DNA of 15,085 bases, taken from assembly GCA_002352605.1 (NCBI GenBank), contig DEIP01000109.1, positions 1-15,085 of the forward strand, written 5' to 3'. Below the pieces are notes generated by a model. It saw only the letters and a program-made list of their open reading frames with translations. It made no database searches and was not told the DNA's origin. This document shows, in pieces, positions 1-7,711 of the stretch. Each line of letters starts with the position of its first letter. The stretch's first letter is position 1. Source of the DNA: Desulfobacteraceae bacterium UBA2771 (GTDB lineage Bacteria; Desulfobacterota; Desulfobacteria; Desulfobacterales; Desulfosarcinaceae). Both the position numbers and the translations under genes were made by a program.

Positions 1-39
1 ACTTTTCGGTAAACGCCTCGCCTCAAGGATTCTGCGCGC

Positions 40-1038
40 ATGAAACAGGAGTATGAACCAAGGATTGCCGATATTCTGAAAAAAGCGTCGGACAGGGTAC
101 CCATCGATCGCGAAGAAGCTGTAACATTGATGAAGGTGCGATTGCACACCAAAGCGTGTTATGCAATCATGGAGGCTGCCAACCGGATGTCGCGATCTGA
201 ATTCGGCGAAAAAGGCGAGAATCATTTTCACATCGGGCTCAATGTCGAGCCCTGCCCAATGGATTGTCTTTTCTGCAGCCTCACACGCAAGGCAGGAATT
301 TTCAAAGAGAAGATCGAATTTTCCATGGCCCAGGTTATCGCCTGGGCCAAGCAGGCCGAACAGCAGGGCGCCGATGCTTTAAACCTGATGACCACGGGAA
401 CCTATCCTTTGAATCGTCTGCTTGAGGTCGGCCGCCTGCTCCAAAGCGAGACCCGCGTCCCCCTGGTGGCCAACACACGGGATATCAATCATCGGGAAGG
501 CCAAGCCCTTCTCGATGCCGGTTTCGTGGGGGCCTATCATGCCGTTCGATTGGGGGAAGGAAGGGACACCCCGCTTAACCGTCAAAAGCGCATTCGGACC
601 ATTCAAGTGTTCCGTGAGGTGGGATTGCAATGGATGAATTGCGTGGAACCCGTCGGCCCGGAGCATTCGGCCGATGAGATTGTGGATCTGATGCTGCTGG
701 CCCGGAATAATGGGGCAACTTACAGCGGTATCATGCGGCGAATCAATTTCCCCGGTTCGCCCATGGAGCGGTTCGGCATGATCAGCGAACTCGAAATGGC
801 CCGTCTGGTTGCCGTCAGTCGCCTGGTTATGGGCGCTGTGCCCAAGGCCCATTGCACCCACGAACCCCATACCGTCTCTCTCATGGCCGGGGCGAATCTG
901 TTCTTTCCTGAAGTGGGATCCAATCCCAGAGACGGGAAAACCGATACCGGAAAAGGCCGCGGCACCGGCATCGCACATTGCCGACAAATGCAGCGGGAAA
1001 TGGCCTGGGATCCCTCGCGGCCCTCCAACTGTTTTTAA
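40..1038 (+). CDS. BioB-like radical SAM protein, first gene of an ABC importer operon
   Basis: 332 aa. The cluster motif CPMDCLFC gives C72, C76 and C79 (CX3CX2C), which bind the [4Fe-4S] cluster that cleaves S-adenosylmethionine. The body resembles the biotin synthase/HydE/HmdB group: a TTGT-type strand near residue 118, an EPVG segment near 203, an INFPGSP segment near 235-241 (like the BioB segment before the SAM-binding C-terminal strands), and a C-terminal MAGANLFFPEVGSNPRD stretch like the BioB AGAN region. By eye I do not find equivalents of the BioB cysteines that bind its auxiliary [2Fe-2S] cluster, so it is unlikely to be a biotin synthase. AAGGA lies 10 bases before the ATG. The binding-protein gene follows after 56 bases, so the enzyme probably acts on, or with, the imported compound. 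Family secure; substrate unknown. Confidence 0.88.
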   Translation: MKQEYEPRIADILKKASDRVPIDREEAVTLMKVRLHTKACYAIMEAANRMSRSEFGEKGENHFHIGLNVEPCPMDCLFCSLTRKAGIFKEKIEFSMAQVIAWAKQAEQQGADALNLMTTGTYPLNRLLEVGRLLQSETRVPLVANTRDINHREGQALLDAGFVGAYHAVRLGEGRDTPLNRQKRIRTIQVFREVGLQWMNCVEPVGPEHSADEIVDLMLLARNNGATYSGIMRRINFPGSPMERFGMISELEMARLVAVSRLVMGAVPKAHCTHEPHTVSLMAGANLFFPEVGSNPRDGKTDTGKGRGTGIAHCRQMQREMAWDPSRPSNCF

Positions 1039-1094
1039 AGAACAACCAACCCCGGGTGCGGTGAACGGCTGCAGACCCCATAGAAGGAACGAAC

Positions 1095-2048
1095 ATGCCC
1101 TCAAAACAAACATGGATTCGATTTTTCGTGGTTTGCATCCTGTCGTTGATTCCCCCGTCGGTGTTGGCCGGGGGAGCGGTTCGTATCGGTACCTGGAAAA
1201 CACCGCAGACGATACAGCCGTTTTTTTACGACCGATTTCTTCCGGATTCGATGAAAAGTCAAATCCTGTCATTTACCAACCCGGCCGATCAAAAAACAGC
1301 GCTTCTTGCCGGAAGCCTCGACATGTGTGGGACCACGCTGGCGCATGCCATCTATTCCGCTTCCGTCGACCAACCGGTCGTGGTCGTGGCGGCATTGTGC
1401 AACAAATGTTCCGCGCTGGTGGTTAAAAAGGATGGCCCGATTCAATCCGAAAAAGACCTGCGGGGCAAAACCATCGGTTATGTCCCGGGAACCATGCATG
1501 AAATTCTGCTTCGGGAAACGCTGACCCGCAATGGCATCTCGCCGGCAAGGGACGTCAAACTCATCCGGGTCGATTTTTTCGACATGGGAACGGCCCTCGC
1601 ACGAGGGAGTATCGATGCCTTTCTATCCGGAGAACCCTTTCCAACCCTCGCCGCGAACCGGGGATACGGCAGAATTCTTTCGCACCCTTACTACCCGGAC
1701 TCGATCAGTACGATAAACGCGGGAATGATTGTCAGACGCAACACCATTGACAAGCAACCTGAGAAGGTGGCCCGGATGGTTCTCGCCCATGCTCGGGCGA
1801 CCCGCTATTTAAGGGATCATCCGGACGAATGGCTTGATAAAGCCTCAGGCTTCGGAATCCGGCTGGAGGTGTTAAAAGCGGCCGCACCAAACATGGAACT
1901 TGCATGGGAGATGGATGCCGCCTTCGTACTAAAGGCCAAAGCCCTGGGCAGCCGCATGCAGGCATTGGGCATCATCGATCGTCAACCGGATTACGATGGG
2001 CTGTTTGACCTATCTTATGTCAGGCAGGCTCAAAAAAGACTCGAATGA
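1095..2048 (+). CDS. ABC transporter periplasmic substrate-binding protein, NMT1/SsuA/TauA type
   Basis: 317 aa with a clear signal peptide: KQ/R positive start, hydrophobic core about residues 9-21, and likely cleavage after VLA at 25. The mature protein has the features of the nitrate/sulfonate/taurine/thiamine-precursor binding group: an opening RIGTWKTP strand, an LLAGSLDMCGTT segment (like the LxxGxxD.. of the family), DLRGKTIGYVPGT near 121-133, and a GSIDAFLSGEP segment near 171-181 that matches the usual 'GxxDA.....P' ligand loop. It has cysteines at 78, 102 and 105 (CNKC), which is unusual for this family. AAGGA is 6 bases before the ATG. Its stop overlaps the permease start (ATGA). 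Ligand unknown: a small organic anion or cofactor precursor is typical of the family. Confidence 0.88.
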   Translation: MPSKQTWIRFFVVCILSLIPPSVLAGGAVRIGTWKTPQTIQPFFYDRFLPDSMKSQILSFTNPADQKTALLAGSLDMCGTTLAHAIYSASVDQPVVVVAALCNKCSALVVKKDGPIQSEKDLRGKTIGYVPGTMHEILLRETLTRNGISPARDVKLIRVDFFDMGTALARGSIDAFLSGEPFPTLAANRGYGRILSHPYYPDSISTINAGMIVRRNTIDKQPEKVARMVLAHARATRYLRDHPDEWLDKASGFGIRLEVLKAAAPNMELAWEMDAAFVLKAKALGSRMQALGIIDRQPDYDGLFDLSYVRQAQKRLE

Positions 2049-2848
2049 ATCGGCTCAATTCCACTTCCGGCCGGCTGAACCGGCTATTGCCTTGGTTTTT
2101 GCCGGTCGTATCTTTCCTGTCCTGGTTTGCAGTCAGTGAAAGCGGCATGGTGCCCACTTATCTGTTGCCACATCCCAAGGATGTTCTCGCTGCCGCCTCG
2201 ACGTATATCTTCAGTGAGGCCGGGCAGGGATCCCATGCGGGCCGCTTCTTCGAAGATCTGACGGCCAGCACCATACGGGTCATGTCGGGTTTCGGCCTGG
2301 CGGTGGTGGTGGGTATTCCGCTGGGCATTGTTTCCGGTAGGGTTGCACTCGTCAATGGGATGTTGGGCATGACAGTTAATGCACTGCGTGCCGTTCCCGG
2401 TATCAGCTGGCTGCCGCTGGCGATGGTATGGTTCGGTATCGGTCTGAAGACTACCGTTTTTCTGGTGGCCCTGGCGGCCTTTTTTCCCATCTACCTCAAC
2501 GCCGAGGCGGGTGCGCGTCAAGTCAGCCCGATTCTCCTTCAAGCCGGTGCGATGATGGGCGTTAATCGCCTTCGGGGAACATTCGCGATTCTGATACCGG
2601 CGGCCATGCCGCACATCATTACCGGATTGCGCCTGGGGATGGGTATATCCTGGGCCTACCTGGTACTGGGTGAACTCACCGGCGTGTCCAATGGGTTGGG
2701 AGCCGTCATCATGGATGCACGGATGCTGGGTCGCATCGACATCATCGTTGTCGGAATCATTTTAATCGCCCTCATCGGCCGGCTTTGCGATTTAGGGCTT
2801 CACCAGTTGTTGCGGCTAAGCTTTAAAAGTGCACGGAGGATGCCGTGA
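2045..2848 (+). CDS. ABC transporter permease, SsuC/TauC type
   Basis: 267 aa inner-membrane subunit with about six hydrophobic segments (near 15-30, 80-100, 105-130, 135-152, 195-212, 232-250). The cytoplasmic EAA loop that docks the ATPase lies about residues 153-200, centred on EAGARQ, AGAMMGV and IPAAMPHI. The LPHPKDVL segment near 41-48 and the AVPGISWLPLAMVWFGIG stretch are characteristic of the nitrate/sulfonate/taurine permeases. The start overlaps the stop of the binding-protein gene in ATGA, and the stop overlaps the ATPase start, so the three are translationally coupled. It forms the channel of the importer encoded by its neighbours. Confidence 0.92.
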   Translation: MNRLNSTSGRLNRLLPWFLPVVSFLSWFAVSESGMVPTYLLPHPKDVLAAASTYIFSEAGQGSHAGRFFEDLTASTIRVMSGFGLAVVVGIPLGIVSGRVALVNGMLGMTVNALRAVPGISWLPLAMVWFGIGLKTTVFLVALAAFFPIYLNAEAGARQVSPILLQAGAMMGVNRLRGTFAILIPAAMPHIITGLRLGMGISWAYLVLGELTGVSNGLGAVIMDARMLGRIDIIVVGIILIALIGRLCDLGLHQLLRLSFKSARRMP

Positions 2849-3639
2849 CAACCCGACTTCGCATTGTTGGCACCGGCCGGAAGCCGGAAGTGGCGCCGGT
2901 CGTCCTTGAGATCCAACGACTGAGCAAGCGGTTCGGAACCCATGGATCAGGTGACGCCGGCGTCTTAAAGGAGATCAGCATGAAGGCCCGGCGGGGGGAA
3001 ATGATATGTATCCTGGGCAGGAGTGGATGCGGCAAGTCCACGCTGCTCAAGATTCTGGCCGGATTCATGCCCCCCAGCAGCGGATTGGTCCGCCTAAATG
3101 GCAACCCGGTCAGCCGCCCCGGGCCGGACCGGTGCGTCGTGTTCCAAGAGGATGCCCTGTTCCCCTGGCTGACCGTCAGGGAGAATATCGCTTTCGGCTT
3201 GAAAGGTCGTAAAATGGACCGTGGGGAGCAGCAGCGAGAAGTTGATCGATTCGTGTCCCTCGTCGGCCTGACGGATTATGGGGACTATCTGCCCCAGGAA
3301 ATCTCCGGCGGAATGAAGCAGCGTGTATCACTGGCCCGGGTACTGATTCTCCAGCCGGAGGTGCTTCTCATGGACGAACCGTTCGCCGCATTGGATGCAC
3401 AGACCCGTGAGGAGATGCAGAACCTGCTGCTTTATCTCTGGGAAAAACTGTCGCACACCGTTTTATTCGTCACCCACGACGTTAATGAAGCGGTGTTGCT
3501 GGCGGACCGAATCATTCTTTTTGAAAAAGAACCGGGCCGGATCAAGAAAGACATCAAGATCAGCCTTCCCCGCCCCAGGGAGAAGAGTACGGAGGGCTAT
3601 TTCGCCCATTGCCGTTCGATTACTTCGGAAATTAGGTGA
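2845..3639 (+). CDS. ABC transporter ATP-binding protein, SsuB/TauB type
   Basis: 264 aa. Walker A is GRSGCGKST at 58-66, the Q-loop glutamine is Q101 followed by the family-typical EDALFPWLTV, the signature ISGGMKQR is at 153-160, Walker B is VLLMDEP at 173-179, the D-loop ALD follows, and the switch histidine is H211 in VTHDVNEA. This is a complete, probably active ATPase that powers the importer. The start is GTG at 2845, supported by GGAGGA 4 bases upstream and by the GTGA overlap with the permease stop. The first 18 residues extend beyond the usual family start. Last gene of the operon. Confidence 0.92.
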   Translation: MTTRLRIVGTGRKPEVAPVVLEIQRLSKRFGTHGSGDAGVLKEISMKARRGEMICILGRSGCGKSTLLKILAGFMPPSSGLVRLNGNPVSRPGPDRCVVFQEDALFPWLTVRENIAFGLKGRKMDRGEQQREVDRFVSLVGLTDYGDYLPQEISGGMKQRVSLARVLILQPEVLLMDEPFAALDAQTREEMQNLLLYLWEKLSHTVLFVTHDVNEAVLLADRIILFEKEPGRIKKDIKISLPRPREKSTEGYFAHCRSITSEIR

Positions 3640-3695
3640 TCAGCCTCCGGTAGGCGCCTCGTATCTCTTCTCCCTTCTCCACACGAGAAATTGGG

Positions 3696-3717
3696 TACCA
3701 CACCTCATTTCGTGGTA
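3696..3717. terminator. Possible weak terminator hairpin between convergent genes
   Basis: TACCAC and GTGGTA form a 6-base-pair stem with a 10-base loop in the 99-base gap between the convergent ATPase and EamA genes. There is no clean T-run on either side, so termination is only suggested by position. Confidence 0.25.
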
Positions 3718-3738
3718 GTCGGAAAATATTTTGAAAAT

Positions 3739-4683
3739 CTACCGTCTCAAACTTGTTGGTTTCCGGATGGGCACCGTATAAGGGGGCTTTTTGGGGTTTA
3801 GGTGAACCGTCCAGGTGCCGGCGGCGACTAAGGCCAGGGCCACAATCAGGTTGGGGGTGATGGGTTCGTTAAGCAACAGGCCGCTGAATCCCACTCCGGC
3901 AATGGGCATGATGAACACAAAGGCGTGCAGGGTAGAGACCCCGTATCGTTGAAGCATTGTGTTCCAGGCCACAAAACCGAAGGCGGCGCTGAATAGGCTC
4001 TGATATGCGTAGGCGCCGATTACCGTTGGATTCAGGTTGAAAACCATGCGCCCATCCCACAAGAATCCCGCTACCAGAAAAACCGGAACCGAAAAAACCA
4101 TGGGATAAAGCACCAGATGAAAGGGTAAAAAGTCATTGATGATGCGCTTGGTGTAAATAATATTGCAGGACCAAACCCCCACCGCCGCCAGGATGACCAA
4201 GTCCCCGGTATGAAGTGACCTGGAGATACCCGGGGTGCCGGTAAACATGAAGGCCACGCCGCTGAATCCCACCACGATACCCACCATTTTGTTCCAGGTG
4301 ATACGTTCACCGGGGATGAACCGGTGGGAAAGGAACAATACGAAAAACGGTAAGAGGTTGGAGATCATCACCCCTCTGGAGGCATAGGTTCGCTCAAGTC
4401 CCAAATAAAATAGGCTAAGCTGGATAGTAAATCCCATGGACACAATCAGCAGCTGAGGCACCTGGCCCGCCGAGATACCAAATGGGCGGCCGGTGGCAAG
4501 GGCCCAGCAGGCAATGGTGAGCGCCGCCAAGGAAAAACGAAGGCCCGCTGTGGTCAATGGTCCCATACCGGTGAGGGCCAATTTGATGGCTACGATATTG
4601 CCGCCGAAAATTACGGTCAAAAAAACGATGAAGACCCCGGGGAGCAAGGTCATATTTGCATTGTCTGGAGCCATTTGACGCAT
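3739..4683 (-). CDS. EamA/DMT-family transporter (RhaT-like exporter)
   Basis: 314 aa, two tandem EamA repeats of about 140 residues giving about ten membrane helices, as usual for the drug/metabolite transporter superfamily. The first repeat begins with FLTVIFGGNIVAIKLAL and includes the family-typical TTAGLRFSLAAL; the second includes SLFSAAFGFVAWNTMLQRYG and the typical VFIMPIAGVGFSGLLLNEPI near the end. It probably exports an amino acid or other metabolite, but the substrate cannot be read from sequence. I used the ATG at 4683. M4 and M11 are alternatives, and no strong ribosome site decides. It is convergent with the ABC importer operon. Confidence 0.9.
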   Translation of the reverse strand: MRQMAPDNANMTLLPGVFIVFLTVIFGGNIVAIKLALTGMGPLTTAGLRFSLAALTIACWALATGRPFGISAGQVPQLLIVSMGFTIQLSLFYLGLERTYASRGVMISNLLPFFVLFLSHRFIPGERITWNKMVGIVVGFSGVAFMFTGTPGISRSLHTGDLVILAAVGVWSCNIIYTKRIINDFLPFHLVLYPMVFSVPVFLVAGFLWDGRMVFNLNPTVIGAYAYQSLFSAAFGFVAWNTMLQRYGVSTLHAFVFIMPIAGVGFSGLLLNEPITPNLIVALALVAAGTWTVHLNPKKPPYTVPIRKPTSLRR

Positions 4684-4699
4684 ACCTGAAATTCAATGC

Positions 4700-4718
4700 C
4701 CTCCGGCAAAGCCGGAGG
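4700..4718. repeat. Perfect 8-base-pair hairpin upstream of the EamA gene
   Basis: CCTCCGGC, a 3-base loop and GCCGGAGG form a perfect GC-rich stem 16 bases before the EamA start codon. No T-run follows on either strand, so it is not a standard terminator. It may be a dispersed repetitive palindrome or a leader hairpin. Confidence 0.45.
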
Positions 4719-4859
4719 TAAGGTTGTTGCGCGGCGCGGTCTCGAAAAACCGATAATTCAGGAAAACTGCCGGTCATTGAAGGTCAACGCTATAAAAATT
4801 CCGCGCCGATCGCTCCGACATCTTGAACGGATCGGTTCATTGGACAACGTCAGCGGACA

Positions 4860-5375
4860 TCAGCAAACCGCGATCAGCATAAACTGTAGGAACTCAGCCA
4901 CATTTTTTGCCGCATAGTGGGTGCCCGTCCGATCGGCAAAATCGGGGTCTCCGGTAAACACCGGCCCCCCGGCCACGATCCGGGTTTTGCGGGGCAGACG
5001 GTTTGCGATGGATGTCAGGTGGTCTTCGGTATCGAACTGAAGGATGGTCAGTCCCAAAAAGTCCGGTTGGTGGCGACGACAGGCATCGATGATGGCTTCG
5101 GGTGTTTGCATCAACCCCAGGCAGATCAGTCGCATACCGATGGCCGTCGCAAATGTTTCGATAACTGCCAGCCCTTGTCCCAGGCCGTCGTCCAGGGTGG
5201 CCGTAACCATGGACGGTGAGCACGCCCAGAGGCCTTGAACGTTCAAATGCTCGCGCAAATGTTCCAGTTTTCGTGCCGACACGTCAAGTTCCTGCCGTGA
5301 AGGCAACCCTGCTTCCAGCCATCGACGGGAAAGTTTGCCCACCGCATCCCGGAAAGCGTTTTGAGAATCATCCAT
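4860..5375 (-). CDS. Small B12-binding-fold (corrinoid-like) protein lacking the His ligand
   Basis: 171 aa. Residues about 54-165 follow the cobalamin-binding Rossmann-like fold of methionine synthase and the corrinoid proteins: a first strand then DDGLGQG at 62-68, AIGMRLICLGLMQTPEAIIDAC at about 78-99, the PDFLGLTIL strand with T110-L112 in the place of the SxL motif, and IVAGGPVF with the GG at 136-137. In place of the canonical DxHxxG loop it reads D63-G-L65-G-Q-G68, so the histidine that ligates cobalt is replaced by leucine. The first 50 residues form a short, probably helical segment, not a full helical cap. It could bind corrinoid base-on, another ligand, or act as a sensor. A candidate promoter lies at 5522-5550. 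Confidence 0.75.
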   Translation of the reverse strand: MDDSQNAFRDAVGKLSRRWLEAGLPSRQELDVSARKLEHLREHLNVQGLWACSPSMVTATLDDGLGQGLAVIETFATAIGMRLICLGLMQTPEAIIDACRRHQPDFLGLTILQFDTEDHLTSIANRLPRKTRIVAGGPVFTGDPDFADRTGTHYAAKNVAEFLQFMLIAVC

Positions 5376-5521
5376 GGTAGCGCATCTTCCCGCAATCGGT
5401 GCAAGTGATTACACAGGATCACCCTTCCCCATGGTCGTGAACGCCGGGAATCATACACAGCGCGATATCGACAAATTCGGGGTCGCGGCGTTTTTTCCTA
5501 TACATTAAATCAAGGTCGCGT

Positions 5522-5550
5522 AAAATAACACCGCCGGCGAAGTGAGTCAA
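5522..5550 (-). promoter_or_regulatory. Candidate sigma-70 promoter for the B12-fold gene
   Basis: On the minus strand TTGACT (5550-5545), a 17-base spacer, then TATTTT (5527-5522). This would give a leader of about 140 bases before the start at 5375. The -10 element is only a partial match. Confidence 0.4.
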
Positions 5551-5599
5551 ACGTTGTTTAACAGACACGGCAATTGTAATTATTGCATGATCTCATTTC

Positions 5600-5629
5600 G
5601 GGATGTCGGTACCGGAGCACCGCTATCCC
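5600..5629 (-). terminator. Two-part hairpin just after the radical SAM gene
   Basis: On the minus strand GGGAT pairs with ATCCC and, inside this, CGGT with ACCG, separated by small symmetric internal loops. It starts 5 bases after the stop codon of the gene ending at 5635. No U-run follows, so it may be a terminator of weak type or an mRNA-end stabiliser. The rest of the 5376-5634 gap shows no credible gene. Confidence 0.35.
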
Positions 5630-5634
5630 TTGAG

Positions 5635-6696
5635 TTAAAGATGCACCGGAGGAGCCTTCCGGTTGCCGACCTTCAGGCCGTCGTAGATCAGGTCCAGGAC
5701 CGTCTGTTTCTCTTCCGGGAACTTATAGCCCTCATAACCGTGGGTGAACAGGAGCTGTCCCTGACGGTTTTTCCAGTGGTTACCGACATGATCGAAACAC
5801 ACCCGGCTGGTAACGGACAATTCCTGCATGGTCAGGCGTAGCTCCCGGAGCTGTTCCGCGGGGGTCAACATCTCGAAGGTCTGCTCGGCCATCTCCCGGG
5901 CGAGGGGGGTTCCGGGCCACGATCGAAACGGTCGTGATCGAATGTAGTGCGGATCAATCTCGCCGAGCACGCGGGCTGTATTTCTGGCGTGATCCTGCCA
6001 ATGGGTTTTTCCGCCCAGGCCCGGCATCCAGTATTCCGACAACTGAAAGCCTGCCGCCATGGCCTTTTTGCCGCCTTTGATATGGATCTCGGCCGTGGCG
6101 CCCTTCCGGACTTTTTTCAATATCGTATCATCACCGCTTTCCAATCCCACATGCAACCGGTTCAGGCCGGCCCGCCGAATGGCCTTGAGGTCGTCGAGGG
6201 ATTTTTGCACCAGGGTTTTAGACCGTGCATAGGAGGTAACCCGGACGATGGAGGGGAACGAGCGGCGCAAATACCCCAACACCTCCACCAGTTGGTCGGT
6301 TTTCATGATCAGGCTGTTGGCGTCCTGCAGAAACACGGTTTTTCCGCCGGACAACAACCAGTGGTACAGCATGGAAAACCCCGGGTGGTGGTTCAATTCA
6401 GGGTTTTTCCCGATCAGGGCGACAGCGGCATGGTGGCCGATCTCACCGCCTTGTCCGGAACGCCGTGAAAGCGCTGCGAGGTCATCGCGCACGGCCGCCA
6501 TGGCATTGATGTCCTGTTTGATTTCGGCAACCGATCGTACCTGGAATGTCTCGGTTTTATACATGCCGCAAAACGTGCAGTGGTTCCAGGGACAATTGCG
6601 TGTCAAACGGACCAGCAGGGAGTCGCTGCCACCTTCGCTGGGCGGCCGATAAACACCTGTTTCAAAATCATATTTTTCATCAGTGGAGATAGCCAT
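5635..6696 (-). CDS. Radical SAM protein with CX4CX2C cluster motif
   Basis: 353 aa from the ATG at 6696, chosen because AAAGAGG sits 6 bases upstream; an in-frame ATG at 6777 would add 27 residues of no conserved character. The motif TRNCPWNHCTFCGMYK gives C35, C40 and C43, spaced CX4CX2C and not the standard CX3CX2C; a subgroup of COG1032/Elp3-like radical SAM proteins of unknown function has this TRxC.xN.CxFC.MY form. Downstream are FLQDANSL (strand near 115-122), VTSYARSKTL, the GLESGDD strand, MPGLGG, and RPFRSWPGTPL, all usual for this subgroup. The C-terminal part has FDHVGNHW. Reaction unknown. A single gene between the TIM-barrel and B12-fold genes; a link to the latter is only positional. 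Confidence 0.85.
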   Translation of the reverse strand: MAISTDEKYDFETGVYRPPSEGGSDSLLVRLTRNCPWNHCTFCGMYKTETFQVRSVAEIKQDINAMAAVRDDLAALSRRSGQGGEIGHHAAVALIGKNPELNHHPGFSMLYHWLLSGGKTVFLQDANSLIMKTDQLVEVLGYLRRSFPSIVRVTSYARSKTLVQKSLDDLKAIRRAGLNRLHVGLESGDDTILKKVRKGATAEIHIKGGKKAMAAGFQLSEYWMPGLGGKTHWQDHARNTARVLGEIDPHYIRSRPFRSWPGTPLAREMAEQTFEMLTPAEQLRELRLTMQELSVTSRVCFDHVGNHWKNRQGQLLFTHGYEGYKFPEEKQTVLDLIYDGLKVGNRKAPPVHL

Positions 6697-6795
6697 GTGG
6701 AACCTCTTTCCATATCCCCTGCGCGCGACGCAGGCATGCATCGGGTGGGGTCTTCGATGAAATATTTGCCGATGCAAAAGCCCGAGATGCTGAGC

Positions 6796-6821
6796 AAAAA
6801 AACAATGGGCTCGCCTGGCGA
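6796..6821 (-). terminator. Weak candidate terminator after the TIM-barrel gene
   Basis: On the minus strand a short TCGC/GCGA stem begins about 8 bases after the stop at 6830 and is followed, after a short gap, by seven T residues (complement of A at 6796-6802). The stem is only 4 pairs, so the call is tentative. Confidence 0.3.
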
Positions 6822-6829
6822 CTCAGTCC

Positions 6830-7675
6830 TTAATCCTGAAGTCCCGCCTCCCTTAGCAACGGCAACAGGTGGGCAAGGCTATCCTTGCCGGCCGCCTCCG
6901 GCCTATCGGTATAGGGGTAGAGTTCCAGGCTCATGTCGTGCTGGTAGCCGTACCGCTTCATGGCCGTGAATATCGAGGGGAAGTCGATGGCGCCCAGGCC
7001 GGGGATGAGGTGGTTGTGCTCGCGCGTGGGGGCGATGTCCTCGATATGGATGTGGCCGATCCAGGGGAACAGTTCCTCGAAGGCGGCGGTTGGGTCTTCA
7101 CCGGCGCAGTAAAAATGACCGATGTCGAAGTTGACGCCCACGGCCGGTGCCTGGATTTCCGCCACGAAGGGTTTGACCTCGGCGGTACGTTCCATGAGCA
7201 GGTTCGGTTCGGGTTCGATGAGCAGTTGCACCCCCAGCTCCTGCGCCTTGGGGATGACTTTGTCCATTCCCTGGTGAAACAGACTCAGGGCCTCTTTACG
7301 GGGCATGTTTTCCGGCAGGGGGCCTCCCGGCGGCACCGAGATGTTGCGGCATCCGATGAATGCGGCAATCTCCAGACAGGCCAGGGTGTGGTCCACACGG
7401 ATTTGTCGGCGCGCGGCTTCCGGCTCGATCCAGGATGGCAGGTAGGTGTCGCCCACGGCAAAAAGCGTGAAGCTGTTCAGATTGGTGGGCTTCAGGCCGT
7501 TTTTCTCCAGCGATCTCTTCAGCTCGGCCAATTTACCGTGGTTGTATTCGGGTGGGTAGAGGTGGGGCTGGTCACACATGATCTCCACGCCGGCAAAACC
7601 CAGTCGGGCGATCATGTCAAAGGATTCCAGCAGGGCATATTTTACGAAGGCATTGGTACTGTAGCCAAATACCAT
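6830..7675 (-). CDS. Sugar phosphate isomerase/epimerase-like TIM-barrel protein
   Basis: 281 aa, AP endonuclease 2/xylose isomerase-like TIM-barrel family (IolE/IolI/IolH relatives). It opens with GYSTNAF and GFAGVEIMCD (first barrel strands). Expected metal ligands can be seen: E154 in LLIEPEPN, D184 and H187 in NFDIGHF, H210 in GHIHIED, and E251 in MSLELYP. The IPGLGAIDF loop at about 224-232 is typical of the family. AAAGGA lies 8 bases before the ATG. It follows the inositol-3-phosphate synthase gene by 36 bases in the same direction, so it probably acts on an inositol- or inosose-type compound or another cyclitol. Family certain; exact reaction unknown. Confidence 0.88.
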   Translation of the reverse strand: MVFGYSTNAFVKYALLESFDMIARLGFAGVEIMCDQPHLYPPEYNHGKLAELKRSLEKNGLKPTNLNSFTLFAVGDTYLPSWIEPEAARRQIRVDHTLACLEIAAFIGCRNISVPPGGPLPENMPRKEALSLFHQGMDKVIPKAQELGVQLLIEPEPNLLMERTAEVKPFVAEIQAPAVGVNFDIGHFYCAGEDPTAAFEELFPWIGHIHIEDIAPTREHNHLIPGLGAIDFPSIFTAMKRYGYQHDMSLELYPYTDRPEAAGKDSLAHLLPLLREAGLQD

Positions 7676-7711
7676 GGGTGTGATCCTTTCTTCTTTTTTG
7701 CGGTGATGCCG

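Noticed and set aside
40..1038. Biotin synthase (bioB)
   Set aside because: Shares the BioB-like body, but the expected auxiliary-cluster cysteines are not seen and no biotin gene is near; a functional name would be unjustified.
379..1272. A 297-codon open frame on the minus strand
   Set aside because: Antisense to the radical SAM gene and the start of the binding-protein gene; low-complexity H/G/P-rich translation without motifs.
4790..4840. Terminator of the B12-fold gene
   Set aside because: CCGATC and GATCGG can pair on the minus strand ahead of a short T-run, but the loop is about 18 bases and the T-run is not adjacent; too weak to list.
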